From: Ilumatobacteraceae bacterium
Lineage (GTDB): Bacteria > Actinomycetota > Acidimicrobiia > Acidimicrobiales > Ilumatobacteraceae
Length of the DNA stretch: 33,680 bases
Direction of reading: 5' to 3'
Assembly (NCBI GenBank): GCA_025358075.1
Contig: JANYKU010000059.1
Coordinates: 1 to 33,680 of the forward strand
In this document: positions 6,824 to 15,458 of the stretch, piece after piece
Layout: each line of letters opens with the position of its first letter
How positions within the stretch are numbered: the first letter of the stretch is position 1
Made by a program: the position numbers and the translations under genes
Notes under the pieces: model-generated
What the model saw: the letters and a program-made list of their open reading frames with translations, nothing else
The model's database searches: none
Told to the model about the DNA's origin: nothing

Positions 6824-7723
6824 ATGAGCGGTGGAACCGTCGTACGGGTCGGCGAGCGCGAGCTGTCGTTGTCGAACCTCGACAAGGTGCTGTATCCGGA
6901 GACTGGTACGACCAAGGGTGAGGCGATCGACTACTACGCCCGCATCGCCCCGGTGATGGTGCCGCACCTGGCCGGGCGGTGCATTACGTTGAAGCGCTTC
7001 CCCGATGGTGTGCAGAAGACCGGGTTCTTCGAGAAGCGTTGCCCGAAGCACCGGCCGGAATGGATCCCAACCGCGGTGGGCCCGGGCGATCGCAATGGCG
7101 ACATCGGCTACTGCCGGTTCGACGAGCCCGCCGCGCTCGTCTGGGCGGCGAACATGGCCGCCTTGGAACTTCATGTGCCAATGGCGATCGCAGCCGACCT
7201 CGACACGCCGCTGGCGATGGTCTTCGACTTCGACCCTGGCGCACCGGCGGCGATCAAGGAGTGCTGCGAGGTGGCGCTGTGGGTTCGCGAGCTGCTGGCT
7301 GCGGTCAACCTGCAGGGTTGGTGCAAGACATCGGGATCGAAGGGCCTGCAGATGTACGTCCCGCTCAACACGCCGTGCACGCACGAGGGTGCGGCCGACT
7401 TCGCACTGGCGGTTGGCCAGGTGTTGGAACGCCAACACCGTGATCGCGTCACCACGATCATGGCCAAGGTCGAGAGGCCCGGGAAGATCTTCGTCGACTG
7501 GAGTCAGAACGCCCGGTTCAAGACCACGATCGGGGTCTACTCGATGCGTGCCCGGCCCGAGCCGACGGTGTCGACGCCGATCACGTGGGCCGAGGTCGAA
7601 GCCGGTGCTGCGGGTGGGGCGCCGTTGAAGTTCACCTATGCCGATGTGCTCGAACGCGTCGAGCAGTTCGGCGATCTGTTCGAGCCGGTGCTGACGACGA
7701 AGCAATCGCTACCGACGCACTGA
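6824..7723 (+). CDS. ligD: Stand-alone LigD-type polymerase/primase (AEP superfamily)
   Basis: A 299-residue protein matching only the polymerase domain of LigD, which fills gaps and adds (ribo)nucleotides at broken ends during Ku-dependent end joining. The three catalytic carboxylates are visible: D135 and D137 in VFDFDPG and D225 in FVDWSQN. The nucleotide-binding motif is TSGSKGLQ (169-176). N-terminal SNLDKVLYPETG and TLKRFPDGV are also typical of the family. No ligase or 3'-phosphoesterase domain is attached, and none is encoded elsewhere in this window, so a separate ATP-dependent ligase must act with it. Mycobacteria encode similar short polymerases beside the full LigD. The symbol is used for family only. 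Its 3' end lies 6 bases from the convergent Asp-box gene. Confidence 0.93.
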   Translation: MSGGTVVRVGERELSLSNLDKVLYPETGTTKGEAIDYYARIAPVMVPHLAGRCITLKRFPDGVQKTGFFEKRCPKHRPEWIPTAVGPGDRNGDIGYCRFDEPAALVWAANMAALELHVPMAIAADLDTPLAMVFDFDPGAPAAIKECCEVALWVRELLAAVNLQGWCKTSGSKGLQMYVPLNTPCTHEGAADFALAVGQVLERQHRDRVTTIMAKVERPGKIFVDWSQNARFKTTIGVYSMRARPEPTVSTPITWAEVEAGAAGGAPLKFTYADVLERVEQFGDLFEPVLTTKQSLPTH

Positions 7724-7729
7724 GCGACG

Positions 7730-9799
7730 TCACGACTTCGGCGTGCCGACGAGGACCACGGTCTTGGGGATGCCCTGGGCGTCGCGGCTGGCGGGGTCGA
7801 TCAACGTGACCAAGACGTTGTTCTGGGTCACCTGCACGCGCGTTGCGTTATAGCCATTGCCTTCGGCCACCAACTTCAGCTCGTCGCGCGACCAGTTGAT
7901 CCCGTCGGTGGTGTGCAAGATGACCGTCTTTCCGAGGGGCGCCTGTTGGTTCATCAGGTCGGCGATGTCTTGGTTCGTAAAGGCGACCCGCACGCTTCCG
8001 TCCGGTGCCAGTAGCCGCAGGGTGCCGTTGCTGTCGTAGGCGAGTACCGAATGGGAATCGGGCGGGTTCTTCGAATCGGCCCGGCCGAGCTCTTCACCGG
8101 TCGCCACGTCGATTGCGACCATCGCCTGAGTTCGGCTGTCGGTCATCGTCAGGCGCACGCCATTCCGCTCGATCGACAACCCGCCGGCTTCCGCCGCGGC
8201 GTCGACGTTGATGGTGGCCATGGCGGTGAGCCCCTGCGGACCGGAATCGGCGAGCCACAGGTTGAGTTGGGCGCTCTTGCCATCCTCGGGAGTGAGCAGG
8301 CTCGACAGCGTCATCTTCGACCAGGCGACCCCGTCGTTGGAGACCGCCACGAATGGATACGTCATGCCCGGTCCCAACGGCTGATTCGGCATCGCGATGC
8401 CGAAGGCGATGATCGTGCCGTTGGGAAGGACGTTGATGAAGTCGTACTGCCCCGTGGGCATGTCCGACTCGGTCCAGGTGAGGCCATCGGTGCTGGAGTA
8501 GACCTTCGAGAGCGGGACGCCACCGTTGGGCGAATAGAGCTGAGCGGCGGCGACAAATCCTGAATCGGATGCAGCGACCCTGATCTGAGCCAGTTGATAT
8601 CCGTCTGGAAGCGCCGGGAACGAGCCCTCGACGAAGTGCTCGCCATCCGTGCTGATGAATGCCCGGGGGGTGAACATCGCCGCCACCGCAGAAGGGTCGA
8701 CCCCGAGAGCCGACCATGGGATGAGGTCCGACTGCTGTGGTGCCGTATTGGTCGGGCAGACGGGAACGGTGTTGGGGGGATAGGAGATCGTCGTGCCAGT
8801 CACCCCGGATGGCACGGTGTTGGCAGGAGACGTGGCCGCCGGGTTCGCGTATCCACCCGAGAACGAAATGGTCGTGGGAGTGATGTTGGTGGTGTTGGTG
8901 CATGTTGGGTAGGTCACACGTCTCGCACCGTCTCGCTGGGCGATCAGGCCGCCGTTGGCGCCGTAGACGGAGGGCTTGAAGACGATGTTGGGCACACCAA
9001 CTGCCACGACACCGGCATCGCTGGCGACCATGCCACCTTGAAAGCCAACGCCTTGCACGCCCGCGCTGGATGCCAGGCCACGGAGGTCGATCGGCAGCGT
9101 GATGTGCCGCCACGATGCGCCTTGGTCGTCGCTGACATCGACGACCACATCGCCTCCGCCTCCCTCGGCGATCGGTGCCGTTGCTGCAGCAGTCCCGAAC
9201 GCGAACATCCTGCCGTTCCGGCTTCCCGTGCCACGCATCGATACTTCCGGTTGGGTGAACGATCCGCCGCCCGCAACCTGCCAATGGATGCCGTCGTCGG
9301 ACCGATACAGCGTCGGGACGTATTGGTTGTTCGCCTGGTTCGACATCTTGCCGGGTGATGTGGACCACGCCAGATACGGCGGGTGATCGCCCAGCGTCGT
9401 GGCCGACGGGTTCCACATGTTGCTGCCCAGTGCTTCAGCGCTGCCCGGCTCGACCGAGTTCCAGACCAGGTTGGAGGCAACGCGAGTTACGGGAGTCAGC
9501 TGTTCGTTCGGTGATGCACCCGGCACCGTGGCGGTCGGCGTGGTTGCTTGGCTGCCATCGGAGTCGGTCGACGGTACGACCCGATGTGCGACCGGCCTCG
9601 ACAGCAGTTGGATCGCACCGATCGCTGTCGTCGACAGTGCCACGACGGCGGCAACGCCGACCGCCACCTTGCGGCGCTCGCCTCGCTGCCGGCCGCGGCG
9701 CACCACGTTGGCGACCGCGGTGTCGCCGACGTCGAGCAGACGTGCGTGCCGTTGCAACTGATCGACGATGGCTTGTTCGGCCGGGGTGAGATCGTTCAT
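7730..9799 (-). CDS. Membrane-anchored Asp-box (BNR) repeat protein, probable partner or regulator of the ECF sigma factor
   Basis: A 689-residue protein. Residues 1-44 are cytosolic and basic at the end (RRGRQRGERRK). Residues 45-66 form one membrane segment. A Ser/Thr/Pro-rich stalk (about 70-100) leads to a large external domain. That domain carries Asp-box motifs S/T-x-D-x-G-x-x-W/F, such as YRSDDGIHWQ, VSDDQGASWR, STDGLTWTES, SNDGVAWSKM and TTDGINWSRD, which mark sialidase-like beta-propellers. The catalytic residues of a sialidase are not evident. The ATG overlaps the sigma gene stop (ATGA, 9796-9799), and this order (sigma then single-TM protein with short cytosolic N-terminus) is that of ECF sigma/anti-sigma pairs. 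However, the N-terminal 44 residues lack the HxxxCxxC zinc anti-sigma motif. The role as anti-sigma factor is therefore inference from context. Confidence 0.8.
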   Translation of the reverse strand: MNDLTPAEQAIVDQLQRHARLLDVGDTAVANVVRRGRQRGERRKVAVGVAAVVALSTTAIGAIQLLSRPVAHRVVPSTDSDGSQATTPTATVPGASPNEQLTPVTRVASNLVWNSVEPGSAEALGSNMWNPSATTLGDHPPYLAWSTSPGKMSNQANNQYVPTLYRSDDGIHWQVAGGGSFTQPEVSMRGTGSRNGRMFAFGTAAATAPIAEGGGGDVVVDVSDDQGASWRHITLPIDLRGLASSAGVQGVGFQGGMVASDAGVVAVGVPNIVFKPSVYGANGGLIAQRDGARRVTYPTCTNTTNITPTTISFSGGYANPAATSPANTVPSGVTGTTISYPPNTVPVCPTNTAPQQSDLIPWSALGVDPSAVAAMFTPRAFISTDGEHFVEGSFPALPDGYQLAQIRVAASDSGFVAAAQLYSPNGGVPLSKVYSSTDGLTWTESDMPTGQYDFINVLPNGTIIAFGIAMPNQPLGPGMTYPFVAVSNDGVAWSKMTLSSLLTPEDGKSAQLNLWLADSGPQGLTAMATINVDAAAEAGGLSIERNGVRLTMTDSRTQAMVAIDVATGEELGRADSKNPPDSHSVLAYDSNGTLRLLAPDGSVRVAFTNQDIADLMNQQAPLGKTVILHTTDGINWSRDELKLVAEGNGYNATRVQVTQNNVLVTLIDPASRDAQGIPKTVVLVGTPKS

Positions 9800-10407
9800 C
9801 GAGGTTCGTCCTTGTTTGACGGATCGAGGGGGGACAGGAGGGATTGCAGGCGAGTGGTTGCTCGGGCAAGCCGGCTCTTCACGGTGCCGGGGCGCAGGCC
9901 CAGCGCAGCTGCGGTCTGAGCTTCGGAGTAGCCGATCAACAAGCGACAGACCACGACCGCGCGCTGCTCGATCGACAGCCGGGCCAGCGCCCGATCGATG
10001 GCCGGGTCGAGGGCGCTGCCGACATCGGCCACGACGGAAGAGGACGTCACCCACGTCGGTGCCGGCCGATGGGCGCGGCGCAGGATCGATCGGCTCCAAT
10101 TGAGCCCGACCCGGTAGACCCAACCGCCCGGGTTGTCGAGCGCCTGCACCCGACTCCACCGCTGGTAGGCCCGCGCCATTGCCTCGTCGACAGCCTCTGA
10201 TGCCAGCTGCGTGTCTCGCAGCGTCAGCGCCAGAGCTCGGCCGATCGGAGCTCGTTGCTCTCGGTAGAACTCCTCGAACGGCATGATGGCTTGCACGGTG
10301 CGGGCCTGGGCGACCTCGACGAGCTCGACAGCCAACTGCTCGGCCGGGCCGATCGTGAAGTCCACGTCCCGTACACGCCCAACGTCATCGTTTGGTTCCG
10401 TGTTCAT
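9796..10407 (-). CDS. ECF-type RNA polymerase sigma factor
   Basis: A 203-residue sigma-70-family protein with only regions 2 and 4. Region 2 runs about residues 43-110 (FEEFYREQRAPIGRAL ... NPGGWVYRVGLNWSRSILRR). Region 4 runs about 135-190 and has the helix-turn-helix YSEAQTAAALGLRPGTVKSRLARA. About 40 residues precede region 2, longer than usual; an internal Met at residue 42 is an alternative start. The ATG at 10407 is preferred because it overlaps the upstream stop (ATGA, 10404-10407). The gene is the middle member of a three-gene unit, coupled by 4-base overlaps to an O-antigen-ligase-like membrane protein upstream and an Asp-box membrane protein downstream. It probably directs an envelope or surface-related regulon, perhaps including this operon. 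Confidence 0.92.
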   Translation of the reverse strand: MNTEPNDDVGRVRDVDFTIGPAEQLAVELVEVAQARTVQAIMPFEEFYREQRAPIGRALALTLRDTQLASEAVDEAMARAYQRWSRVQALDNPGGWVYRVGLNWSRSILRRAHRPAPTWVTSSSVVADVGSALDPAIDRALARLSIEQRAVVVCRLLIGYSEAQTAAALGLRPGTVKSRLARATTRLQSLLSPLDPSNKDEPR

Positions 10408-12143
10408 GGCGAAGTGCCCAACGCAGCCAACAGCGCCGCGGCGCCCGGCTCACCGAGGTCGTCGGCGGTCGTCCAGGCCTGCCGAGCAAGCGTCATGTCG
10501 CCGGCCAGCGCGGCAGCGCGCCCCAACTGCAATTGCCAGCTGGCTCGGTGTGGGTCGCGGTCGACCAAGTGCCGCCACTGGTCGAGCGCCGCGGTCACAT
10601 CAGCCGAGTCTCCGGTCGCCGCGGCGCGCTGCGACATCGCCGTCGCCAGCTCCTCGTTGGAGAACGGATCGTTGTTCGACCACTCCGTTGCTCGACGTGC
10701 TTGGGCGACCGCCGCGTCGATGTCGTTCAACGTGCCCTGGTCGAGATGGACCTCGGCGGCCACCAGCCGATAGCGCAGGTCGTCGGGCCGCAGGTTGACC
10801 GCCCGGGCTGCCGCGTTGATGGCCACGTTGTGATCGCCGGCCCGTAGTGCCGTGCGGGCGAGTCGATCGGCGGCAACATCGAGCACGCCGGCGACGAGCA
10901 TCGCGATCGACGCTGTCGCGGCGGCCAGCGGCACGACAGATCGACGACGCTCGATCGCGCCAGCTGCCGATGTCGCGCCGACCACGACACCGCACAACAC
11001 CCACCACACGGGGTCGAGCTCTGCCAGCGGGAACAACAGGAGTTGTTGAACGCCGTAGGCAATCACGGCAACGCCGATCCCTACGACCGCCGGTCGCTGG
11101 GCGCGCAGCAAGGCCCATGCTCGCCGGCCGACGAAGGTGATGAGTCCGAGGTAGAGCAACGCAGCCCCGAGCCCTCCCGCCAAGGCGACATCGAGCAAGG
11201 AGTCGTGGGCCCGATCGGGCAGCACGGTGTCGCGTCGGTAGGCGCGCTCGTAGTTGTCGTCAATGCCTTGGGCGATGGCGATGCGGTAGCCCTCGGGCCC
11301 GACGCCGAGCAGCGGATGGCGCCCGATCACGCGCACCGCGACACCCCATTCGTCGAGACGGGAGCTGCCGCCCTCGCTACGCGACGTCACGTCACCCAGT
11401 CGTGGCGCGATAGCGGCCACGGCAACAACGATCCCGACGCCACACCACATCACACTTCGACGGTTCGGCTTTCTTGCGACGCTGACGGCCACAACGGCCA
11501 CCCCTGCTGCAAGCCATGCACCGCGTGTTCCGGAACCGACGAGGGCGATGGCGAGGAGACCGCCGGTCGCGGCGGCTGCCCGGCGCCACCAGCGATCCTC
11601 CGAACGATCGAAGGCCACCCCGAGCGCCACCGGTGCCAGCAGGCAACACGCCGCGCCGAGGAACGCTGCAGATCCGAACGGCCCGAGCAGCCGCCGTGTG
11701 GTCGTTGCGACGGAGACCGGCGGGCCGAAGAGCAACTCCCACAACGAGTAGCCGCCGATCCACGCGCCGGCCACGACGCCCGCACGAGTCAACATGGTCA
11801 ACTGATCGACGACCTGCTGCCCGGCGCAGAACAGAGCGAAGAGCAGCACCCAGGTGAGGACTCCGAAGTGACGATCCGGGTGGCCGAGCAGGGCCACCTT
11901 GGCGTCGCCGTTGACCAAGGCCGAGGCCGTGAGCAGCCCCAGCAACCCCACCCACGCTCGCCAACTCTGTCGCTGGCAACGTGTCGAACCCCGGCGCAGC
12001 GACAAGGCTGCGCCGACGAAGCCGAGTGTCGAGACGACCAACCACTTCGAGGGCCCGAAGGGTGCCAGGCCGCTGGGATCGATGGCGATCGCCGAGCCGA
12101 TGATGAGCGCGCCGAGAGCGAGTGCCGGAGGTCGCACGCTCAT
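10404..12143 (-). CDS. O-antigen ligase/polymerase-like membrane protein with C-terminal TPR region
   Basis: A 579-residue protein with about ten to twelve hydrophobic segments up to about residue 420. It then has a soluble helical region with TPR-like repeats (ALRAGDHNVAINAAARAVNLRPDD, ARRATEWSNNDPFS, LDQWRHLVDRDPHRASWQLQLGRAAALAG). The segment RAHDSLLDVALAGGLGAALLYLGL resembles the conserved H-x-L-LD-A--GG region of Wzy/WaaL-type glycan ligases and polymerases, so a role in surface polysaccharide assembly or glycan transfer is likely. It heads the operon with the ECF sigma factor and Asp-box protein. A TACGTT hexamer ends 8 bases before the ATG. The exact reaction is not determinable. Confidence 0.8.
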   Translation of the reverse strand: MSVRPPALALGALIIGSAIAIDPSGLAPFGPSKWLVVSTLGFVGAALSLRRGSTRCQRQSWRAWVGLLGLLTASALVNGDAKVALLGHPDRHFGVLTWVLLFALFCAGQQVVDQLTMLTRAGVVAGAWIGGYSLWELLFGPPVSVATTTRRLLGPFGSAAFLGAACCLLAPVALGVAFDRSEDRWWRRAAAATGGLLAIALVGSGTRGAWLAAGVAVVAVSVARKPNRRSVMWCGVGIVVAVAAIAPRLGDVTSRSEGGSSRLDEWGVAVRVIGRHPLLGVGPEGYRIAIAQGIDDNYERAYRRDTVLPDRAHDSLLDVALAGGLGAALLYLGLITFVGRRAWALLRAQRPAVVGIGVAVIAYGVQQLLLFPLAELDPVWWVLCGVVVGATSAAGAIERRRSVVPLAAATASIAMLVAGVLDVAADRLARTALRAGDHNVAINAAARAVNLRPDDLRYRLVAAEVHLDQGTLNDIDAAVAQARRATEWSNNDPFSNEELATAMSQRAAATGDSADVTAALDQWRHLVDRDPHRASWQLQLGRAAALAGDMTLARQAWTTADDLGEPGAAALLAALGTSP

Positions 12144-12151
12144 ACACGCCC

Positions 12152-12157
12152 AACGTA
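12152..12157 (-). promoter_or_regulatory. -10 element for the O-antigen-ligase-like/sigma operon (TACGTT)
   Basis: TACGTT on the minus strand ends 8 bases before the ATG at 12143. It lies back-to-back with the plus-strand box at 12186-12191. Confidence 0.45.
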
Positions 12158-12185
12158 GGCGTTCGGTTCCACCGGTCTCGCTCGG

Positions 12186-12191
12186 TAAGGT
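12186..12191 (+). promoter_or_regulatory. -10 element for the 139-aa gene (TAAGGT)
   Basis: TAAGGT ends 7 bases before the GTG at 12199 and fixes that start. Confidence 0.5.
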
Positions 12192-12198
12192 CAGCGCA

Positions 12199-12618
12199 GT
12201 GCCGCCGCGATTGACCACCTTGTTGCTCTGTGACTTTGCGCAAGTGCGTGAGGGCCTGTTGTTCGTGAGCTCCGGTGGGATCAGCCGCGTCGTGCAAGGC
12301 ATCTACCCGGCCAACCCGCGCCTTCATCTGGCGATGGTCGTGCACCTGCCCGTCGATTCGCTCAGCGAGTCGCACCAGGTGCACGTTCGGCTCAAGTACC
12401 CCGATACCGCCGAGGTGATCGCCAATGCCGAGGTGGCGATTCAGCTGAACGCCGTGTCGGGCGCCTTTGCCGGTGAGGGGATCAACGTGCCGCAAGTGAT
12501 CGATTTGGTGCCGATCCAATTTGTCCGCCCCGGCCAGGTCGATGTGCAAGTGTCGATCGACGACGATCCGGCCGGCGACCTCTCGTTCTGGCTACTGCCG
12601 GCTGTCGTCAAGACGTAG
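12199..12618 (+). CDS. Small conserved-type protein, DUF6941-like (tentative)
   Basis: A 139-residue soluble protein with no signal peptide or membrane segment. The opening LTTLLLCDFAQVREGLLFVSSGGISRV, followed by a stretch of beta-strand-like sequence, resembles a widespread small uncharacterised family that I recall as DUF6941; this match is from memory and tentative. No catalytic motif is evident. The GTG start follows a TAAGGT hexamer by 7 bases, so the message is probably leaderless. Its last 11 bases overlap the 3' end of the convergent MFS transporter gene. Function unknown. Confidence 0.75.
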   Translation: MPPRLTTLLLCDFAQVREGLLFVSSGGISRVVQGIYPANPRLHLAMVVHLPVDSLSESHQVHVRLKYPDTAEVIANAEVAIQLNAVSGAFAGEGINVPQVIDLVPIQFVRPGQVDVQVSIDDDPAGDLSFWLLPAVVKT

Positions 12619-13966
12619 CGGCGGCGATCCGTCCGGCGCAGATCGCTCCGAGCCCGGCAAGGGCGAAGGCCAACCCGAAGTTGATGCCGAGGGCACCGGC
12701 CAGCGACAGGCTGGTGCGGTCGGACAGTGCCACCATCGCGCCGCCGATGCCGCCCATCGTCGAGAACCCAACGGCATCGGCCAGGTTGACCTGACTGCTG
12801 ACCAAACCCTCGGCTCCCTCTTGGGCATGTGACATTGCCGTCACGGTGGTCGGGTTGAACAGCAGCCCCATGCCGAAGCCGCCGATCGCCCAGCCGAGGA
12901 ACGTCGCCCACAGTGGCCACCCGGCGAACAGCACCGGCACGATCGCGCAGACGCCGAGACCGATGGTGATGAACCCCCAACGCACCGCCCGCCGAGGGTC
13001 GATCTCCGGGTGTTGGGCCATGAACCACTGGCCCGAGGTCCAGGTGAGGGCGGAGCCGATGATCACGAATCCTTGAACCGTGGGTGGTGCGCCGTGGATG
13101 CGGTCGGCTGCGAGTGGGATGAAGCTGTCGACGCCGAGAAACGCGGCGGTGGCGAGCATGCGGCACGACACGACCGCGGGCAGACCGCGAGCCGCACGAT
13201 GCACGCCGTCGGGGAACAGGCGTCGCAGGCTGGGAATGCCGACTGCCAAGCCGATGATCGCCCCAGCGATCGCGGCTGCGACGTTCTTGAACTGCAGCGC
13301 GGTGACAAACGTGCCCATGCCGGCTGCAGCGAAGATCGCCGCGGCGATGCGCGAGTGGCGCAGCGTTCCGGAGCCCATCGAAGCGTACGCCCGCATCGGC
13401 CGCACCGTCATCACGGCGACGACGGGTATCAGCGGCAGCAGCAGCCAGAAGACCCATCTCCAGCCGAACTGGTCGGTCACCGTGCCGGCGACGAGCGGGG
13501 CGATGAGGCTCGGCAGCACCCACCCGGCCGACAGGTAGGCGTACATCTTCGGCTGCCGATCGGTCGGGAAGGCCCGCTTCACCAACACGTAGGCGATGGG
13601 GGCGAGCCCACCCGTGCCGGCACCCTGCAAGGCGCGGCCGAGCACGACCAGTCCCATCGTCGGCGCGGTGGCCGCCACGATCAGTCCGCTGGCGAAGACG
13701 ACGAGGCTGCCCAGATACGGCTTCGCTGGTCCGTACCGATCGGTCAACTCACCCGTCACCACGAGGGCGACCAGGTTGGCCAGGGTGTAACACGCCAAGG
13801 CAACCCCGTACAGCGAGTCGCCGTGCAGTTGATCGGTGATCGTTGGCAGTGCGGTCAGTACCGCTGTGATCTCGAACGCCACCATCGTGACGCCGAGCAC
13901 CAGGCCGATGGCCAGGAGGCGCTGCTGACGATCGAGTCGAGTAACCGTTGGCTTGGCTTCCGTCAC
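12608..13966 (-). CDS. MFS transporter (drug:H+ antiporter-like)
   Basis: A 452-residue integral membrane protein with about twelve to fourteen hydrophobic segments. Major-facilitator signatures are GELTDRYGPAKPYLG between segments 2 and 3 (the G-x-x-x-D-R-x-G-R/K loop) and GRALQGAGTGGLAPIAYVL (the motif-C-like region of antiporters, next to a conserved Arg). The substrate is unknown; a 14-TM drug-efflux-type exporter is most likely. The start is a GTG at 13966 that overlaps the amidase stop (GTGA, 13963-13966), so the transporter is translationally coupled to the amidase. This suggests that the two handle the same compound, such as export of a product or uptake of an amide. Confidence 0.88.
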   Translation of the reverse strand: MTEAKPTVTRLDRQQRLLAIGLVLGVTMVAFEITAVLTALPTITDQLHGDSLYGVALACYTLANLVALVVTGELTDRYGPAKPYLGSLVVFASGLIVAATAPTMGLVVLGRALQGAGTGGLAPIAYVLVKRAFPTDRQPKMYAYLSAGWVLPSLIAPLVAGTVTDQFGWRWVFWLLLPLIPVVAVMTVRPMRAYASMGSGTLRHSRIAAAIFAAAGMGTFVTALQFKNVAAAIAGAIIGLAVGIPSLRRLFPDGVHRAARGLPAVVSCRMLATAAFLGVDSFIPLAADRIHGAPPTVQGFVIIGSALTWTSGQWFMAQHPEIDPRRAVRWGFITIGLGVCAIVPVLFAGWPLWATFLGWAIGGFGMGLLFNPTTVTAMSHAQEGAEGLVSSQVNLADAVGFSTMGGIGGAMVALSDRTSLSLAGALGINFGLAFALAGLGAICAGRIAAATS

Positions 13967-15372
13967 TGGGGCGAACCGGGCGCGACCAACGGCCACGGAC
14001 GGGCGCGCTCGACCGACAGAGCCAGATCGAGCAGCAGTTCCTCGCTGAAGTGGCGACCGACGATCTGCAACCCGATCGGCAAGCCGTCGAGCGTGCCGGC
14101 CGGGACCGCGATTGCCGGGTTGCCATGGAGGTTGGCGGGGAACGTGAGCCGGCCATTGTTCTTGGCGCCGGCCTCGACACCGCCGAACACCGCCGGTAGC
14201 GGCCCGTCGGCGTCGAAGGCGACATCGGGATTGGACGCCGTGATGATGAAGTCGACACCGTTGACGGGATCGAAGATCCGCGCCATCGCCTCGTTGAGCT
14301 CCACGCGCCGGCGCTCGATCTTGGCCCGCGCCTCGGCGTTGTAGAGGCCTCGTGTGTAGGCCAGTCCGCTGCGCATCTCCGGTGTGAGATCGTCGGCGCA
14401 GCCCGGGTACAGATCGCCGAGCAGCGCCTCGACCGCGATCATCCCGCTGATCGACCATGCCGCGCCCATGCTGGGCAGCTTGGTGTCGACGTTGTCGACG
14501 CGGGTCGTGCCGGTATCGGCGATCAGGGCGATCGCCGCTTCTTCGAGCAGCTCCCACATGACTGGTGAGACCGCCGCTTCGCCCCACGTCGGCACGATCG
14601 CGACACGGGCTCCGCGCAACGTACCGAGGTGGTTCCCGAGGCCTGCCTCCCAGCCCTGCACGCAAGGAAGGCTCAACGGGTCGCGGGCATCATGGCCGTT
14701 GCACACGTCGAACCATCGCGCCGTGTCGCGTACGGATCTGGAGAGACAACCGATCGTGACGGTGAGGTTGCCGTATCGGGCGCGCGGTCCGAGGGGGATG
14801 CGTCCGAAGGTCGCCTTCAGCCCGACCAGCCCGGTGAAGCCGGCCGGAATGCGAATGGAACCTCCGCCGTCGCCGCCCGTGGCAATTGGCACGAGTCCAC
14901 CCGACACGGCAGCGGCAGTACCTCCCGAGCTTCCGCCGGGGGTACGGCCGTGGCTCCATGGGTTGTGGGTGGTGCCGTGCAGCAGCGTCCGCGTCATGTT
15001 GACACCACCGAACTCGCTCGCCGTGGTCTGCCCGGCCAGTACCGCTCCACCGCGGTCACGTATCCGCTGCACCATCACGCCGGTGTAGTCGGCGACGTGG
15101 TCGCGCAGCGGCACCGAGGCGTGGGTGTCGGGCCAACCGGTTACCTGGTCGAGCTCCTTGACGCCGATCGGCACGCCGCCGAACGGCTTGCTGACGTCGG
15201 CCCCGGCCGCCTCACGTTCGGCCTGCTCGCGCGGCAGGTAGCAGAACGCGTTGAGCGTGCTGGATTCGATTGCCGCGTAGGTCGCCTGCAGCTCCTCGAG
15301 CGGTGAGCGCCGCCCGGCGCGGAACTCATCGATCAATGAACATGCGTCGCCCTGCCACGGTGTCTCCGCCAT
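13963..15372 (-). CDS. Amidase-signature family amidohydrolase
   Basis: A 469-residue enzyme with the full amidase-signature triad: Lys72 (GVKELD), cis-Ser148 (PGGSSGG) and nucleophile Ser172 (GGSIRIPAGF). The Gly/Ser-rich core is intact, and the length is normal for the family, which includes non-GatA amidases that hydrolyse amides, carbamates or aryl-acyl amides. GatB/GatC are not nearby, so a tRNA amidotransferase role is unlikely. The ATG at 15372 is chosen because TACAGT ends 7 bases before it; a GTG at 15379-15381 would fall against the promoter. The MFS gene overlaps its stop codon. Confidence 0.9.
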   Translation of the reverse strand: MAETPWQGDACSLIDEFRAGRRSPLEELQATYAAIESSTLNAFCYLPREQAEREAAGADVSKPFGGVPIGVKELDQVTGWPDTHASVPLRDHVADYTGVMVQRIRDRGGAVLAGQTTASEFGGVNMTRTLLHGTTHNPWSHGRTPGGSSGGTAAAVSGGLVPIATGGDGGGSIRIPAGFTGLVGLKATFGRIPLGPRARYGNLTVTIGCLSRSVRDTARWFDVCNGHDARDPLSLPCVQGWEAGLGNHLGTLRGARVAIVPTWGEAAVSPVMWELLEEAAIALIADTGTTRVDNVDTKLPSMGAAWSISGMIAVEALLGDLYPGCADDLTPEMRSGLAYTRGLYNAEARAKIERRRVELNEAMARIFDPVNGVDFIITASNPDVAFDADGPLPAVFGGVEAGAKNNGRLTFPANLHGNPAIAVPAGTLDGLPIGLQIVGRHFSEELLLDLALSVERARPWPLVAPGSPQ

Positions 15373-15379
15373 GACGGGC

Positions 15380-15385
15380 ACTGTA
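15380..15385 (-). promoter_or_regulatory. -10 element for the amidase-MFS operon (TACAGT)
   Basis: TACAGT on the minus strand ends 7 bases before the ATG at 15372. Confidence 0.5.
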
Positions 15386-15445
15386 CCTGCGGGCGATTAT
15401 GCCAATGTGTACCGGCTGCGGGTGCAGACGTGTCACCTGCGAACC

Positions 15446-15452
15446 AAGGAGA
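15446..15452 (+). promoter_or_regulatory. Shine-Dalgarno AAGGAGA before the LLM oxidoreductase
   Basis: A strong SD six bases before the ATG at 15459. It is unusual in this window, where most leading genes lack one, and it implies a leadered transcript. Confidence 0.75.
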
Positions 15453-15458
15453 CTTGAC

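Noticed and set aside
7730-10159. Extension of the Asp-box gene upstream to 10159.
   Set aside because: The extra part lies opposite or within the ECF sigma gene frame; the ATG at 9799 overlaps the sigma stop, and the sequence before it has no protein-like features.
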